Position numbers and translations under genes: made by a program
The notes under the pieces: generated by a model
What the model was told of the DNA's origin: nothing
Database searches by the model: none
Seen by the model: only the letters and a program-made list of their open reading frames with translations
Shown: one piece after another, positions 42,262 to 49,428 of the stretch
How positions within the stretch are numbered: the first letter of the stretch is position 1
Layout of the letters: each line of letters opens with the position of its first letter
Source: JBCCFW01 sp039029535
GTDB lineage: Bacteria > Acidobacteriota > JBCCFW01
Reading direction: 5' to 3'
Assembly (NCBI GenBank): GCA_039029535.1
Contig: JBCCFW010000016.1
Location: forward strand, 18,072-82,071
Length of the DNA stretch: 64,000 nucleotides

Positions 42262-43214
42262 GACGGGCCGTCCACGCAGGCACCGTGCAGGCGCTGACCG
42301 GCGGGGATGCGGGCGCCCGCTCCGAGCAGGCAGCCGACGAGCTCGACGTCGTCGTCGACGCGGGCCCCCGGGAGCAGCACGCTGCCCGTCAGTCGACAGC
42401 GTGCTCCCACCGTCGCGCTGGCGTGGAGGGCCGAGGCGTCGTCGAGCGTCGTGCCGGTGCCGACCTCCGCGCCGGTCTCGAGCCAGGGACCGCCACCACG
42501 ACGAGCCAGCTCTTCGGCGGTCGAGGCGAGGTAGCGCTCGGGGGAGTCCACGGCGAGCATGAGGGCGTCGCTCACGTGGGCGCGGATGACCTCGCCGCGC
42601 TCCACTGCCTGCGGGTACCACTCCTTGAAGGTCTCGAGCGGGCGGGGTGGTCCGTCCGGCAGGTGCTCGAGCAGGCGAGGGGAGACCGCCTGCACGGAGA
42701 GGAAGTGCCGTTCGTCGGGTCGGCCTTCGGCCGGCACGCTGAAGGTCGTGACGCGATCCGTGTCGTCGACGCGAAGACAGCCGAAGCCCGGCTCGGACTG
42801 GGCACGCACGGTGAGCGTGGCCGCGGCTCCGGAGCTCCGGTGGTCGGCTGCGAGCGCGGTGAGGTCGATCTCTTGCACGCAGTCGCCGTTGACGAGGAAG
42901 AAGTCGTCCTCGGGATCGAGCAACGAGCGGAAGGCCATGAGCGGGCCGGCCGTCCCGAGCAGCACCTCCTCGGGGATGAGCTCGACGCTGGGCCCTCCGT
43001 CGCGAGCGGCGACCACGGCGCGGAGGGAGTCCGGAGCGTGGTGGAGGTTGACGAGGACGCGCTCGACGCCGGCCTCGGCGAGCCCGTCGAGCACGCGGTC
43101 GAGCAGGGTCCGACCGAGGAAGGGCAGCGAGGGCTTCGCGCGCAGCTCGGTCAGCGGTCGCAGGCGTTGGCCTCGACCGGCCGCGAGGACCACCGCTTGT
43201 CGGATCGTGCTCAC
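42258..43214 (-). CDS. murU: MurNAc-1-phosphate uridylyltransferase-like MurU
   Basis: A 318-residue sugar nucleotidyltransferase. The signature VLAAGRGQRLRPLTELRAKPSLPFLG is the pyrophosphorylase G-loop, and FFLVNGDC carries the metal-binding Asp. A C-terminal left-handed beta-helix-like stretch (ASATVGARCRLTGSVLLPGARV) follows. With amgK it forms the anabolic recycling route to UDP-MurNAc that bypasses fosfomycin-sensitive MurA. The start is GTG 43214, in GTGA overlap with the CYTH gene. MurU from Pseudomonas is shorter (about 223), so the C-terminal extension is unusual. Confidence 0.85.
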   Translation of the reverse strand: MSTIRQAVVLAAGRGQRLRPLTELRAKPSLPFLGRTLLDRVLDGLAEAGVERVLVNLHHAPDSLRAVVAARDGGPSVELIPEEVLLGTAGPLMAFRSLLDPEDDFFLVNGDCVQEIDLTALAADHRSSGAAATLTVRAQSEPGFGCLRVDDTDRVTTFSVPAEGRPDERHFLSVQAVSPRLLEHLPDGPPRPLETFKEWYPQAVERGEVIRAHVSDALMLAVDSPERYLASTAEELARRGGGPWLETGAEVGTGTTLDDASALHASATVGARCRLTGSVLLPGARVDDDVELVGCLLGAGARIPAGQRLHGACVDGPS

Positions 43215-43804
43215 CGGTCGGCCTCGCCCTCGGGCCAGAGCATGTCGCCTTCGTTGCCGGCGGCACGCCACAGGGCGGGGTAGGACTCGGTCACGTAGTC
43301 GTCGCGTCCGCAGCCGAGCTCGCCGGCGAGACGGTCGATGACGTCCTGCGGACCCTCGATCTCGAGGAAGCCGCCGAGAGGCGTGTCGTCGAGCGCGAGA
43401 CTCGCGCCGTCCAGCTCGAGGTAGCGACGGCTCTTCTGGTAGCGGAAGGTCGGGACGAGGCCCATCCGCCCGAGGATGTCGGCGAGCATGACGGCGTCCT
43501 CGACCCGCGTTTCGAGCTCCTCACGGACGCGAGCGCCCTCGTCGATCCGGGCCGGGCCCTTGAAGGTCAGGATGCCGGGGCCCGGGTCCTCGCCCGGTCG
43601 GCCCTTCGTTCGGAGACGGAGGATGCAGTCGCGGGCGGCATGGCTCTGCGCGGGGTCGTCGAAGAGCCGGTTGTCCTCGAAGCGGCGCTCCTCGACCTCC
43701 ACTGCACCCAGCTCTTGGAGGCGGGCGAGACAGCCCGGGACGTCGTCGAGGGCGAGCTTGATCTCCCTCTCGAGGGGGGCGTCTCCTTTCGAGTCTCGTG
43801 TCAT
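43211..43804 (-). CDS. CYTH-domain protein (class IV adenylate cyclase/triphosphatase fold)
   Basis: A 197-residue CYTH (CyaB-ThTPase) domain. The hallmark ExExK is LEREIKLAL at 11-19, with basic and acidic tunnel residues in ILRLRTK, LTFKGPAR and REELETRV. The family hydrolyses or cyclises triphosphorylated substrates: ATP, thiamine triphosphate or inorganic triphosphate. The substrate cannot be told here. It is first of the CYTH-murU-amgK operon, all joined by GTGA overlaps, so a nucleotide or polyphosphate role linked to wall recycling is possible. Confidence 0.87.
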   Translation of the reverse strand: MTRDSKGDAPLEREIKLALDDVPGCLARLQELGAVEVEERRFEDNRLFDDPAQSHAARDCILRLRTKGRPGEDPGPGILTFKGPARIDEGARVREELETRVEDAVMLADILGRMGLVPTFRYQKSRRYLELDGASLALDDTPLGGFLEIEGPQDVIDRLAGELGCGRDDYVTESYPALWRAAGNEGDMLWPEGEADR

Positions 43805-43891
43805 GAGATGATTCTACGGCGGCCGAGGGACCGGACCGGCAACGAAGGGAAGCACGTTGCTGCGGGGGCCGCGATCGGACGACAACTGAGA

Positions 43892-43904
43892 CCACGAATC
43901 GTGG
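43892..43904. promoter_or_regulatory. 13-bp palindrome between the CYTH operon and the activator gene
   Basis: CCACGA-A-TCGTGG is a perfect dyad in the 193-bp divergent gap upstream of both genes. It may be an operator. I find no convincing -35/-10 pair in this gap. Confidence 0.3.
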
Positions 43905-43997
43905 CTGTTCTCCGGGCTGGAGAGCGGCGGCGAGGCGGGGAAGGGGACCGCACTTCGCCGGCGACTTCGCGCCCGGAGGCCGGAGGACCGAGACCCC

Positions 43998-45347
43998 ATG
44001 GCTCACTTGCTTCTCGTCGATGACGTGACGAACGTCCGCCGACTGCTCGCCCAGAACCTCGACGAGGCCGGGCATCAAGTGGTCGAAGCCGAGGATGGTC
44101 GTCAAGCGCTCGAGCTCCTCGACAAGGGGGTCTACGACCTCGTCATCACCGACATGCGGATGGGTGACGTCGACGGTTTCACCGTCCTGAAAGAGGTCAA
44201 GCGGCGCGCGCCCTCCACCGAGGTCATCGTCATGACCGCCTACGGCACCATCCAGGACGGTGTGGAGGCGATGAAGGCCGGCGCCAATGACTATCTCAGC
44301 AAGCCGGTCCGACCGGCCGACCTGCTCCACGTGGTCGCGAAGGCCCTCGAGAAGCAGCGGATGGGGGACCACCTCCGCCGTCTCAAGGACAGCTCGGCAC
44401 CCCAGGCCTTCGTGAGCGGGAGCTCACCGGCCTTCCAGCGGGTCCTCGAGAAGGTCGCGAAAGTCGCTCCGACCAACGCCCAGGTCCTGCTCACCGGCGA
44501 GAGCGGCGTCGGCAAGGAGGTCGTCGCAGACCTCATCCATTCGCTGAGCTCACGGAAGGACGCGCCCCTCCACAAGATCAACCTCGGGGCGATCAGCGAG
44601 ACCCTGCAGGAGAGCGAGCTCTTCGGCCACGTCCGTGGCTCGTTCACCGGCGCGACCGCGGCCCGAAAGGGGCTGTTCATGGAGGCTGACGGCGCGACGC
44701 TGTTCATGGACGAGATCGGCACCGCGTCGCCACGGACCCAGATCAGCCTGCTTCGTGTCCTGCAGGCCAACGAGGTCCGGCCGGTGGGGGGTGATCGGCT
44801 CTCCAGCGTCGACGTGCGCGTGATCGCAGCGACCAATTCGAACCTGCCCGAGGCCGTCGCGGACGGGAGCTTCCGCGAGGACCTCTTCTTCCGCATCAAC
44901 GTCGTGCCGATCGAGGTGCCCGCCCTGCGAGATCGGGTCGAAGACATCCCCGACCTGGCGGTGCACCTGCTGAGGCGTCACGCCAGCAGGCTCGGACGCC
45001 CGAGCGTCGAGCTCACCACCGAGGCACACCTGCGGCTCCAGGAGTACAACTGGCCCGGGAACGTCCGCGAGCTCGAGAACGTCCTCGAGCGGACGCTCAT
45101 CCTCGTCCCGGGCGACGAGATCCGTGCCGACGACCTCCTCCTCGAGCCGGCGGCACCCGCCCTGCCCGTGGCGGTCGAGGTCGGCACGGACGACCCCCTC
45201 CTGACCCTCGCCCAGGTGGAGCGGCGGCAGATCGAGCGCACCCTCGACTTCTACGGAGGCCACAAGCAGAAGGCCGCCGAGTCCCTGGGCATCGCTCGCG
45301 CAACGCTCTTCCGGAAGCTCAAGGAGTACGCCACCAGCTCTAAGTAG
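43998..45347 (+). CDS. NtrC-family sigma-54-dependent response regulator
   Basis: A 449-residue activator of three domains. The receiver (about 1-120) has phospho-acceptor Asp in LVITDMRMGD near 52 and Lys in YLSKPVRPAD. The AAA+ domain (about 140-380) has Walker A GESGVGKE, the sigma-54 loop GSFTGAT (usual GAFTGA), Walker B LFMDEIG and the arginine region FREDLFFRINVV. The Fis-type helix-turn-helix at the C-terminus is KQKAAESLGIARATLFRKLKEY. It remodels closed RpoN-polymerase complexes. Directly downstream are two tandem dyads and a sigma-54 promoter, the likely target. No dedicated kinase is adjacent. Confidence 0.95.
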   Translation: MAHLLLVDDVTNVRRLLAQNLDEAGHQVVEAEDGRQALELLDKGVYDLVITDMRMGDVDGFTVLKEVKRRAPSTEVIVMTAYGTIQDGVEAMKAGANDYLSKPVRPADLLHVVAKALEKQRMGDHLRRLKDSSAPQAFVSGSSPAFQRVLEKVAKVAPTNAQVLLTGESGVGKEVVADLIHSLSSRKDAPLHKINLGAISETLQESELFGHVRGSFTGATAARKGLFMEADGATLFMDEIGTASPRTQISLLRVLQANEVRPVGGDRLSSVDVRVIAATNSNLPEAVADGSFREDLFFRINVVPIEVPALRDRVEDIPDLAVHLLRRHASRLGRPSVELTTEAHLRLQEYNWPGNVRELENVLERTLILVPGDEIRADDLLLEPAAPALPVAVEVGTDDPLLTLAQVERRQIERTLDFYGGHKQKAAESLGIARATLFRKLKEYATSSK

Positions 45348-45419
45348 ATTCTTGGGTGTCATGATCAGTGACGCCGCTAATGTCACGTTCATGGCGCACT
45401 TCGTCTGGTGATGAGCCGC

Positions 45420-45461
45420 GAGTCTCAAATTGAGACGAAAGGTGAGTCTCAATTCGAGACG
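45420..45461 (+). promoter_or_regulatory. Tandem upstream activator sites (enhancer dyads)
   Basis: GAGTCTCAAATTGAGACG (45420-45437) and GAGTCTCAATTCGAGACG (45444-45461) match at 16 of 18 positions and each is a near-perfect dyad with GTCTC/GAGAC arms. Start-to-start spacing is 24 bp. Their centres lie about 108 and 84 bases before the predicted sigma-54 start, the expected range for enhancer sites of an NtrC-type hexamer. Confidence 0.8.
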
Positions 45462-45510
45462 ATCGTGGTGGAATTGGCCCCTGACGTCGGGTCTGCTTCG
45501 GTTCCTGGGG

Positions 45511-45526
45511 TGGCCCGCGTCTTGCT
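45511..45526 (+). promoter_or_regulatory. Sigma-54 (RpoN) promoter
   Basis: TGGCCCGCGTCTTGCT matches the consensus TGGCACG-N4-TTGCW with one mismatch (A to C at position 5). GG and GC are spaced exactly for -24/-12. The predicted start is near 45537. It sits just downstream of the tandem dyads and of an NtrC-family activator gene. Confidence 0.8.
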
Positions 45527-45536
45527 CAAGAGACTG

Positions 45537-45750
45537 TCTGGCAGCGACGGTCCGGCCACTGCCCCTCCGGTACCGGGCCACGCTTCCTGGGTCTCCTTGG
45601 CGTGGTGGAGTGACGGGTGGTCGGCTTCCCTCCTCGTCCCCCGCAACGTGCTCTCCGCGCCACGGCGGCCTGCTGGAACCGGGAGTGGGATTTCTTGACG
45701 AGCCTGCTCCCTCCTGGCTCGCGCCCCGCTCCCGGTTCCTGTCTTTTCCT
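45537..45750 (+). ncRNA. Predicted sigma-54-dependent short transcript
   Basis: From the sigma-54 start to the terminator hairpin is about 210 bases with no credible coding frame. Besides the terminator there is a CCACGC/GCGTGG stem (45578-45605). The product could be a trans-acting small RNA, or a leader whose terminator controls readthrough into the gene at 45760. Purely predicted from signals. Confidence 0.5.
45675..45750 (+). terminator. Rho-independent-like terminator or attenuator
   Basis: GGAACCGGGAG (45675-45685) is the exact reverse complement of 45729-45739. With one G-T pair the stem continues three more G-C pairs to 15 bp. The loop itself folds as CGAGCC/GGCTCG (45699-45721). TGTCTTTTCCT follows. 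It ends about ten bases before the start codon at 45760. Confidence 0.7.
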
Positions 45751-45759
45751 GCATCGGGC

Positions 45760-46518
45760 ATGATGCGGCGCGTGAGCCGTGGCGGAGCGCGACGAGCCGC
45801 TCGCCGGCGCCGCGATCGGGCCGACGAGACCGCGCCTCCCTCGGGCGAGGCCATCGCCCCCCGTCCGCCCCGACGGCACTCGGCCGGCCTGGTCGCTCTC
45901 CTCTTCCACCTCTGGGCCTGCTCACTGCTCGCCTTCGACTGGTGTCGCGAGCAGCTCTTCCCGCCGGGGGGGCGGTCCCACCTGGTTCTCGTCTTGCCGT
46001 TGTTCGCCGGCGCCGCGATCGCCGCAGGTCTGGCGTGGCACTGGCGGGGCCGGCATGGACCGGGAGTGGGAGGTCGCGTCGTTCACGGCTTGGGGCTCGC
46101 CTCCGGCCTGCTGGGCGTGACCGCGCTGACGTGGGGACTCTGGCTCGCGCCCCGCCTGCTCACCGCCGAGCGTGTCGCTCAGCAAGTCGACGCGCTGCGA
46201 CAGCTCGAGCGCGTGGCCGCCGCCCTCGAGCAGCACCGCCTGGAGCGGGGCACGTATCCGATCGGACGTGGTGTCGAGGTGCTCTCGGTCGCCCTCGCGC
46301 CGGAGTTCCTGACCCAGCCGGTGGAGGCCGACCCGTGGGGAGGAGCCCTGCACTACCGCTCTGCCGCCCAGGGCTCCGACTACCTGCTGCTCTCGCGGGG
46401 ACGCGACGGCGTGCAAGACCGTCCCGACTTCGACTATCTCGAGAACGTGGAGCTCGCCGCTGGCGATGACCTCGCGTTTCGCACGGGGCGGCTCGTGGCG
46501 GGAGGGGAGGACAGTTGA
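45760..46518 (+). CDS. Multi-helix membrane protein with C-terminal GspG-like pseudopilin domain
   Basis: A 252-residue protein: a basic N-terminus (about 1-45), three transmembrane helices (about 46-66, 74-94 and 103-128) and a C-terminal soluble domain whose VDALRQLERVAAALEQHRLERGTYP ... ADPWGGALHYRS ... DYLLLSRGRDGV pattern is that of the type II secretion major pseudopilin. There is no prepilin cleavage motif at the N-terminus, so it is a membrane-fixed version of the pseudopilin head. Start ATG 45760 or 45763. It overlaps the next gene by four bases (TTGA) and lies behind the sigma-54 promoter/terminator. Confidence 0.7.
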   Translation: MMRRVSRGGARRAARRRRDRADETAPPSGEAIAPRPPRRHSAGLVALLFHLWACSLLAFDWCREQLFPPGGRSHLVLVLPLFAGAAIAAGLAWHWRGRHGPGVGGRVVHGLGLASGLLGVTALTWGLWLAPRLLTAERVAQQVDALRQLERVAAALEQHRLERGTYPIGRGVEVLSVALAPEFLTQPVEADPWGGALHYRSAAQGSDYLLLSRGRDGVQDRPDFDYLENVELAAGDDLAFRTGRLVAGGEDS

Positions 46519-47768
46519 GCTCCGCGCCGTCGACCGTGCCGACCTGTGGGGATCCGGTCCTCGACTGGCTCGCCGGTCGAGCCAACCGCGAGATCCGTCG
46601 TGGCGAGATCGACTCGGGTGTCGCGCATCTCGAGAAGCTCGTGACGCTCGAGCCGCCGACGGACATGCGGCTCGCCGCGCTCCTGCTGCTGGGCGACATC
46701 TGGGCCGAGCGCGAGGAGCCGAGCCGCGCACTGCACCCTCTGCGCGAGGCCTGTGACCTCGCTCCCGAGAGCTCGGAAGCTCATCAGGCGCTCGGCCTGG
46801 CGCAGGCGCAGCTCGAGAACAGCAAGGCGGCTGCGGCGTCGTTCGGGAAGGCCTTGAAGCTGCGCCCGCGCGACGCCGAGCTCTCCCGGTCGCTGGGCAT
46901 GGCGCTGGCGGCGTGTGGGGAGGACGACGAAGCGTCGCGTCACCTTCGAGCCGCGCTCAAGCTGGCGCCCGACGACATCCGCGTGCTCGAGTCCTTCGCC
47001 GCCCATGCGCTCAAGGTGGGACGCTTCGCCGAGTGTGCCGAGGTCTTGCAGAAGGCCACGATCCTCGCGCCGGACAACCGCTTCGTGCGACGTCTCAACA
47101 AGGAGGCCAGCTACCTGCTCGAGCTCGCGACCGGCGAGCGCTCGGTGCGACGCGAGCCCACCGGCCCGCGGGCGACCCTGCCCGGCACCGCAGGGATCGT
47201 CGAGGCCATGTTCAGCGAGCAGATGGGAAGCTCGGGCTTCGTGGCGCAGCAGGTGTCTCGGGCTCGCGATCTTTGGCGGGACTACCTGGCCCTGCGACGG
47301 CCGAAGATGCGACGACCGGCCGAGTACGCGGCTGCCATCCACCATGCGCTCGCTCGCGTGGACTTCGTCGACGGTTGCTCGCGCGAGGAGATCGCGCTGC
47401 GGTATCAGGTCTCGGAGAAGGCGATCAGTCGACGCTATCGCGACTACGTCTCGACGCTCGACATCGCCGTGTTCGACCCGCGCTACACCAGCCAGACCCA
47501 GCCCGCTCCTCCGGCGCTGTCGGAGATCGAGCTCGACGAGCTGCAGCCCGAAGAGGTGTTCCGAGCGTTGCTGGAGGAGGAGTACCGCGAGTACGAGGAG
47601 AACCACAGCAGCAGCGACGCGGAGACGCCGCGGCTGGAGATCCACGAGTTCGAGGACGCCTCGGTCGAGTACGGCAGCCTTCTCACCCGAGAGCTCATGG
47701 GCCTGACGCTGCCGCGCAACGAGCGTCGTCGCAAGCGGGAGCTCGAGCGCCTGCTCATGGTCACGTGA
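46515..47768 (+). CDS. TPR protein with C-terminal helix-turn-helix region
   Basis: A 417-residue protein with about five TPR repeats (about 15-195, such as SEAHQALGLAQAQLENSKAAAASFGKAL). A later region (about 230-310) contains ARVDFVDGCSREEIALRYQVSEKAISRRYRDY, a helix-turn-helix like those in DUF6398/cyclin-like TPR proteins. The acidic tail (EEEYREYEEN) is long. It could link a protein-interaction module to DNA or RNA binding. TTG 46515 is supported by a GGAGGGGAGG run upstream and a TTGA overlap with the previous stop. It overlaps the GNAT gene by four bases. Confidence 0.72.
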   Translation: MSSAPSTVPTCGDPVLDWLAGRANREIRRGEIDSGVAHLEKLVTLEPPTDMRLAALLLLGDIWAEREEPSRALHPLREACDLAPESSEAHQALGLAQAQLENSKAAAASFGKALKLRPRDAELSRSLGMALAACGEDDEASRHLRAALKLAPDDIRVLESFAAHALKVGRFAECAEVLQKATILAPDNRFVRRLNKEASYLLELATGERSVRREPTGPRATLPGTAGIVEAMFSEQMGSSGFVAQQVSRARDLWRDYLALRRPKMRRPAEYAAAIHHALARVDFVDGCSREEIALRYQVSEKAISRRYRDYVSTLDIAVFDPRYTSQTQPAPPALSEIELDELQPEEVFRALLEEEYREYEENHSSSDAETPRLEIHEFEDASVEYGSLLTRELMGLTLPRNERRRKRELERLLMVT

Positions 47769-48757
47769 GCTCGTGGACGCTCGCCGAGCCCGTGGGCAGC
47801 GAGCGCCGTCGGCTGCTGAGCGCGATCCCCTGCGAGAGTTGGCCACCCGGTCGTGACTTCATCGCCAGCCACGACGGCGCGGCGGTCGCCTGCCTGCGGA
47901 CGGCAGAGGCCGATCCCGGCGACGGTTATCACCGTGAGCACGTCCGGTCGCTCGACGTCTGGTGGACCGACCTCGCTGCCCTGACGGAGCTCGCCGAGTG
48001 GGCGGTCTCCCGTCTCGAGTCGAGGTGTCGGCTCGAGTGGGAGCTTCCCTCCTCGGACGAAGCGGTGCTCGCCGCGCTCGAGCCTCTCGAGCTCGAGGAA
48101 GAAGTCCGGCTGGTGGGGGGCTGGCGTCCCGAGGGCGGAGCGAAGACCGAGGACTTGTTGTTGGTCGGTCACGCAGCTCCGAGCCGACCCGGGCCCGAGG
48201 TCGCGGCGCCCGGGCGACGTGCGCGACCGCTCCCACCGGCAGGGTCTTGGCGGATCGAGTCGAGCAGCGACGAGAGTCGTCCGGCGTTGGCGCGCTTCCT
48301 CGCTCGGCTCGCACCGGGTCGGGCTTACCCGCCGGGCACGCTGCTGTCGGGAGCCGAGCAGGTCGAGACTCGTCGGCGTGGTGATCTCGAGGCCGACTGG
48401 CTCCTGGCTCGGACCGACGACGGGGAGGTCGTCGGAGGGCTCGTCCTCGAGCGACCGCGCGCACCGGAGCGAGCTCACGTCCGTCGCGTTCATCTCGACG
48501 TGTTGCCCGAGGCGCGCGAGCGTGGCCTGGGGACGGCCTTGTTCAGCCAGGCGGTGGAGCAGCTCGGTGACGTCGAGCACGAGCTCCTGGAGGCGGACCC
48601 GCGCTCCGGACATCGACCGGTGCGTCGTGCGCTGGAGGCGGCGGGATTCGGGGTGGCGGGTCGTCAACGCGGGGCTTGGCGGATGCGGACCCCGAGCGCG
48701 TCGTGGGACGAGGACGTCGTGCTCTATCAGTACCCTGCGCCGAGCGGCGTCGGGTAG
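47765..48757 (+). CDS. GNAT-like acetyltransferase of unknown substrate
   Basis: A 330-residue protein. The C-terminal domain (about 195-310) has the acetyl-CoA motif VHLDVLPEARERGLGTALFSQAV. The N-terminal half repeats a looser alpha/beta GNAT-like pattern and may be a degenerate second domain. GTG 47765 overlaps the upstream stop (GTGA), so the three genes 45760-48757 form a coupled operon. The role is unknown. Confidence 0.65.
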   Translation: MSSWTLAEPVGSERRRLLSAIPCESWPPGRDFIASHDGAAVACLRTAEADPGDGYHREHVRSLDVWWTDLAALTELAEWAVSRLESRCRLEWELPSSDEAVLAALEPLELEEEVRLVGGWRPEGGAKTEDLLLVGHAAPSRPGPEVAAPGRRARPLPPAGSWRIESSSDESRPALARFLARLAPGRAYPPGTLLSGAEQVETRRRGDLEADWLLARTDDGEVVGGLVLERPRAPERAHVRRVHLDVLPEARERGLGTALFSQAVEQLGDVEHELLEADPRSGHRPVRRALEAAGFGVAGRQRGAWRMRTPSASWDEDVVLYQYPAPSGVG

Positions 48758-48773
48758 GGCGTTCGCCGAGCGA

Positions 48774-49256
48774 TCAGTTCTCCTGATCGTGGATCGTCTC
48801 GAGCTCGGTGATCTCGAAGGTCCGAGTGCCGGCCGGGATGTCGATGCTGACCTCGTCCTCGACCTTGTTGCCCATGAGCCCACGACCGAGAGGAGACGAC
48901 GAGGAGATCAAGCCGTCGTCGGGCTCGGCTTCCTCGCTCGTGACGAGGTGGTACTTGACCTCCTCTTCGGTGTCGACGTCGAAGACGGTGACCTTGGAGT
49001 AGAGACCCACGCGATCTCGGGGGATCTTGGTGATGTCGATCCCCTTCAGGGTCGCGAGCCGCTCCGAGAGCTGACCGAGCTGGGCCTTCACGAAGGCGTG
49101 ACGCTCGCGCGCGGCGTGATACTCGGCGTTCTCGCTCAGGTCCCCGTGCTCGCGGGCGATGCCAATCGCCTTGGGGAGGACGACCTTGAACTCGTGATCG
49201 AGCTCCTTGATCTCGGCTTCGATTTTCGTGATCAGCCGGTCGAGCGGTGACGCCAT
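48774..49256 (-). CDS. greA: Transcription elongation factor of the GreA/GreB family
   Basis: A 160-residue protein with an N-terminal coiled coil carrying the catalytic tip GDLSENAEYHAARE (acidic DLSENAEY near 41) and the C-terminal FKBP-like domain (VTSEEAEPDDGLIS, SPLGRGLMGNKVEDEV). It rescues backtracked RNA polymerase by stimulating RNA cleavage. ATG 49256 has AGGAG seven bases upstream, so I prefer it over an in-frame start at 49271. Confidence 0.93.
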   Translation of the reverse strand: MASPLDRLITKIEAEIKELDHEFKVVLPKAIGIAREHGDLSENAEYHAARERHAFVKAQLGQLSERLATLKGIDITKIPRDRVGLYSKVTVFDVDTEEEVKYHLVTSEEAEPDDGLISSSSPLGRGLMGNKVEDEVSIDIPAGTRTFEITELETIHDQEN

Positions 49257-49271
49257 GGTGGGCTCCTGCAA

Positions 49272-49288
49272 CGACCCGAAAGGGGTCG
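49272..49288 (-). promoter_or_regulatory. Leader hairpin of greA
   Basis: CGACCC/GGGTCG pairs around a five-base loop just upstream of the greA ribosome site. A possible promoter (TAAGGT, near 49300-49306 on the minus strand) lies just beyond. greA leaders in enterobacteria carry an attenuator; this hairpin may play a similar part, but no T-run follows. Confidence 0.35.
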
Positions 49289-49428
49289 GGCGAAGCGTCT
49301 ACCTTATCGAGGTCGAGAGCGTCTTGTCGAAGTGGTCGGGCCCTGTCGAGACCTGGAGCGCGACCATCCCCTGCGAACGGCGAGGGATGATCGCGCTCGT
49401 CTCGGCCATGCGAGCCGGACGGCATGCG

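Larger units (their letters stand above)
45348..45759 (+). other. 412-bp intergenic region with sigma-54 control elements
   Basis: The gap between the activator gene and the pseudopilin-like gene holds, in order: a small inverted repeat GTGAC/GTCAC (45369-45387), two tandem 18-bp dyads, a sigma-54 promoter, about 140 bases of structured sequence, and a terminator-like hairpin. A 96-codon frame (45408-45698) crosses the dyads and promoter and does not look coding. Confidence 0.75.

Noticed and set aside
41215..43266. Single 683-residue protein covering amgK and murU
   Set aside because: The N-terminal half of that frame is Arg/Pro-rich shadow of murU, which is clearly encoded in another frame with a GTGA junction at 42258-42261.
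45408..45698. 96-codon frame over the sigma-54 region
   Set aside because: It runs through the dyads, the promoter and into the terminator stem, lacks a ribosome site and has no recognisable pattern.
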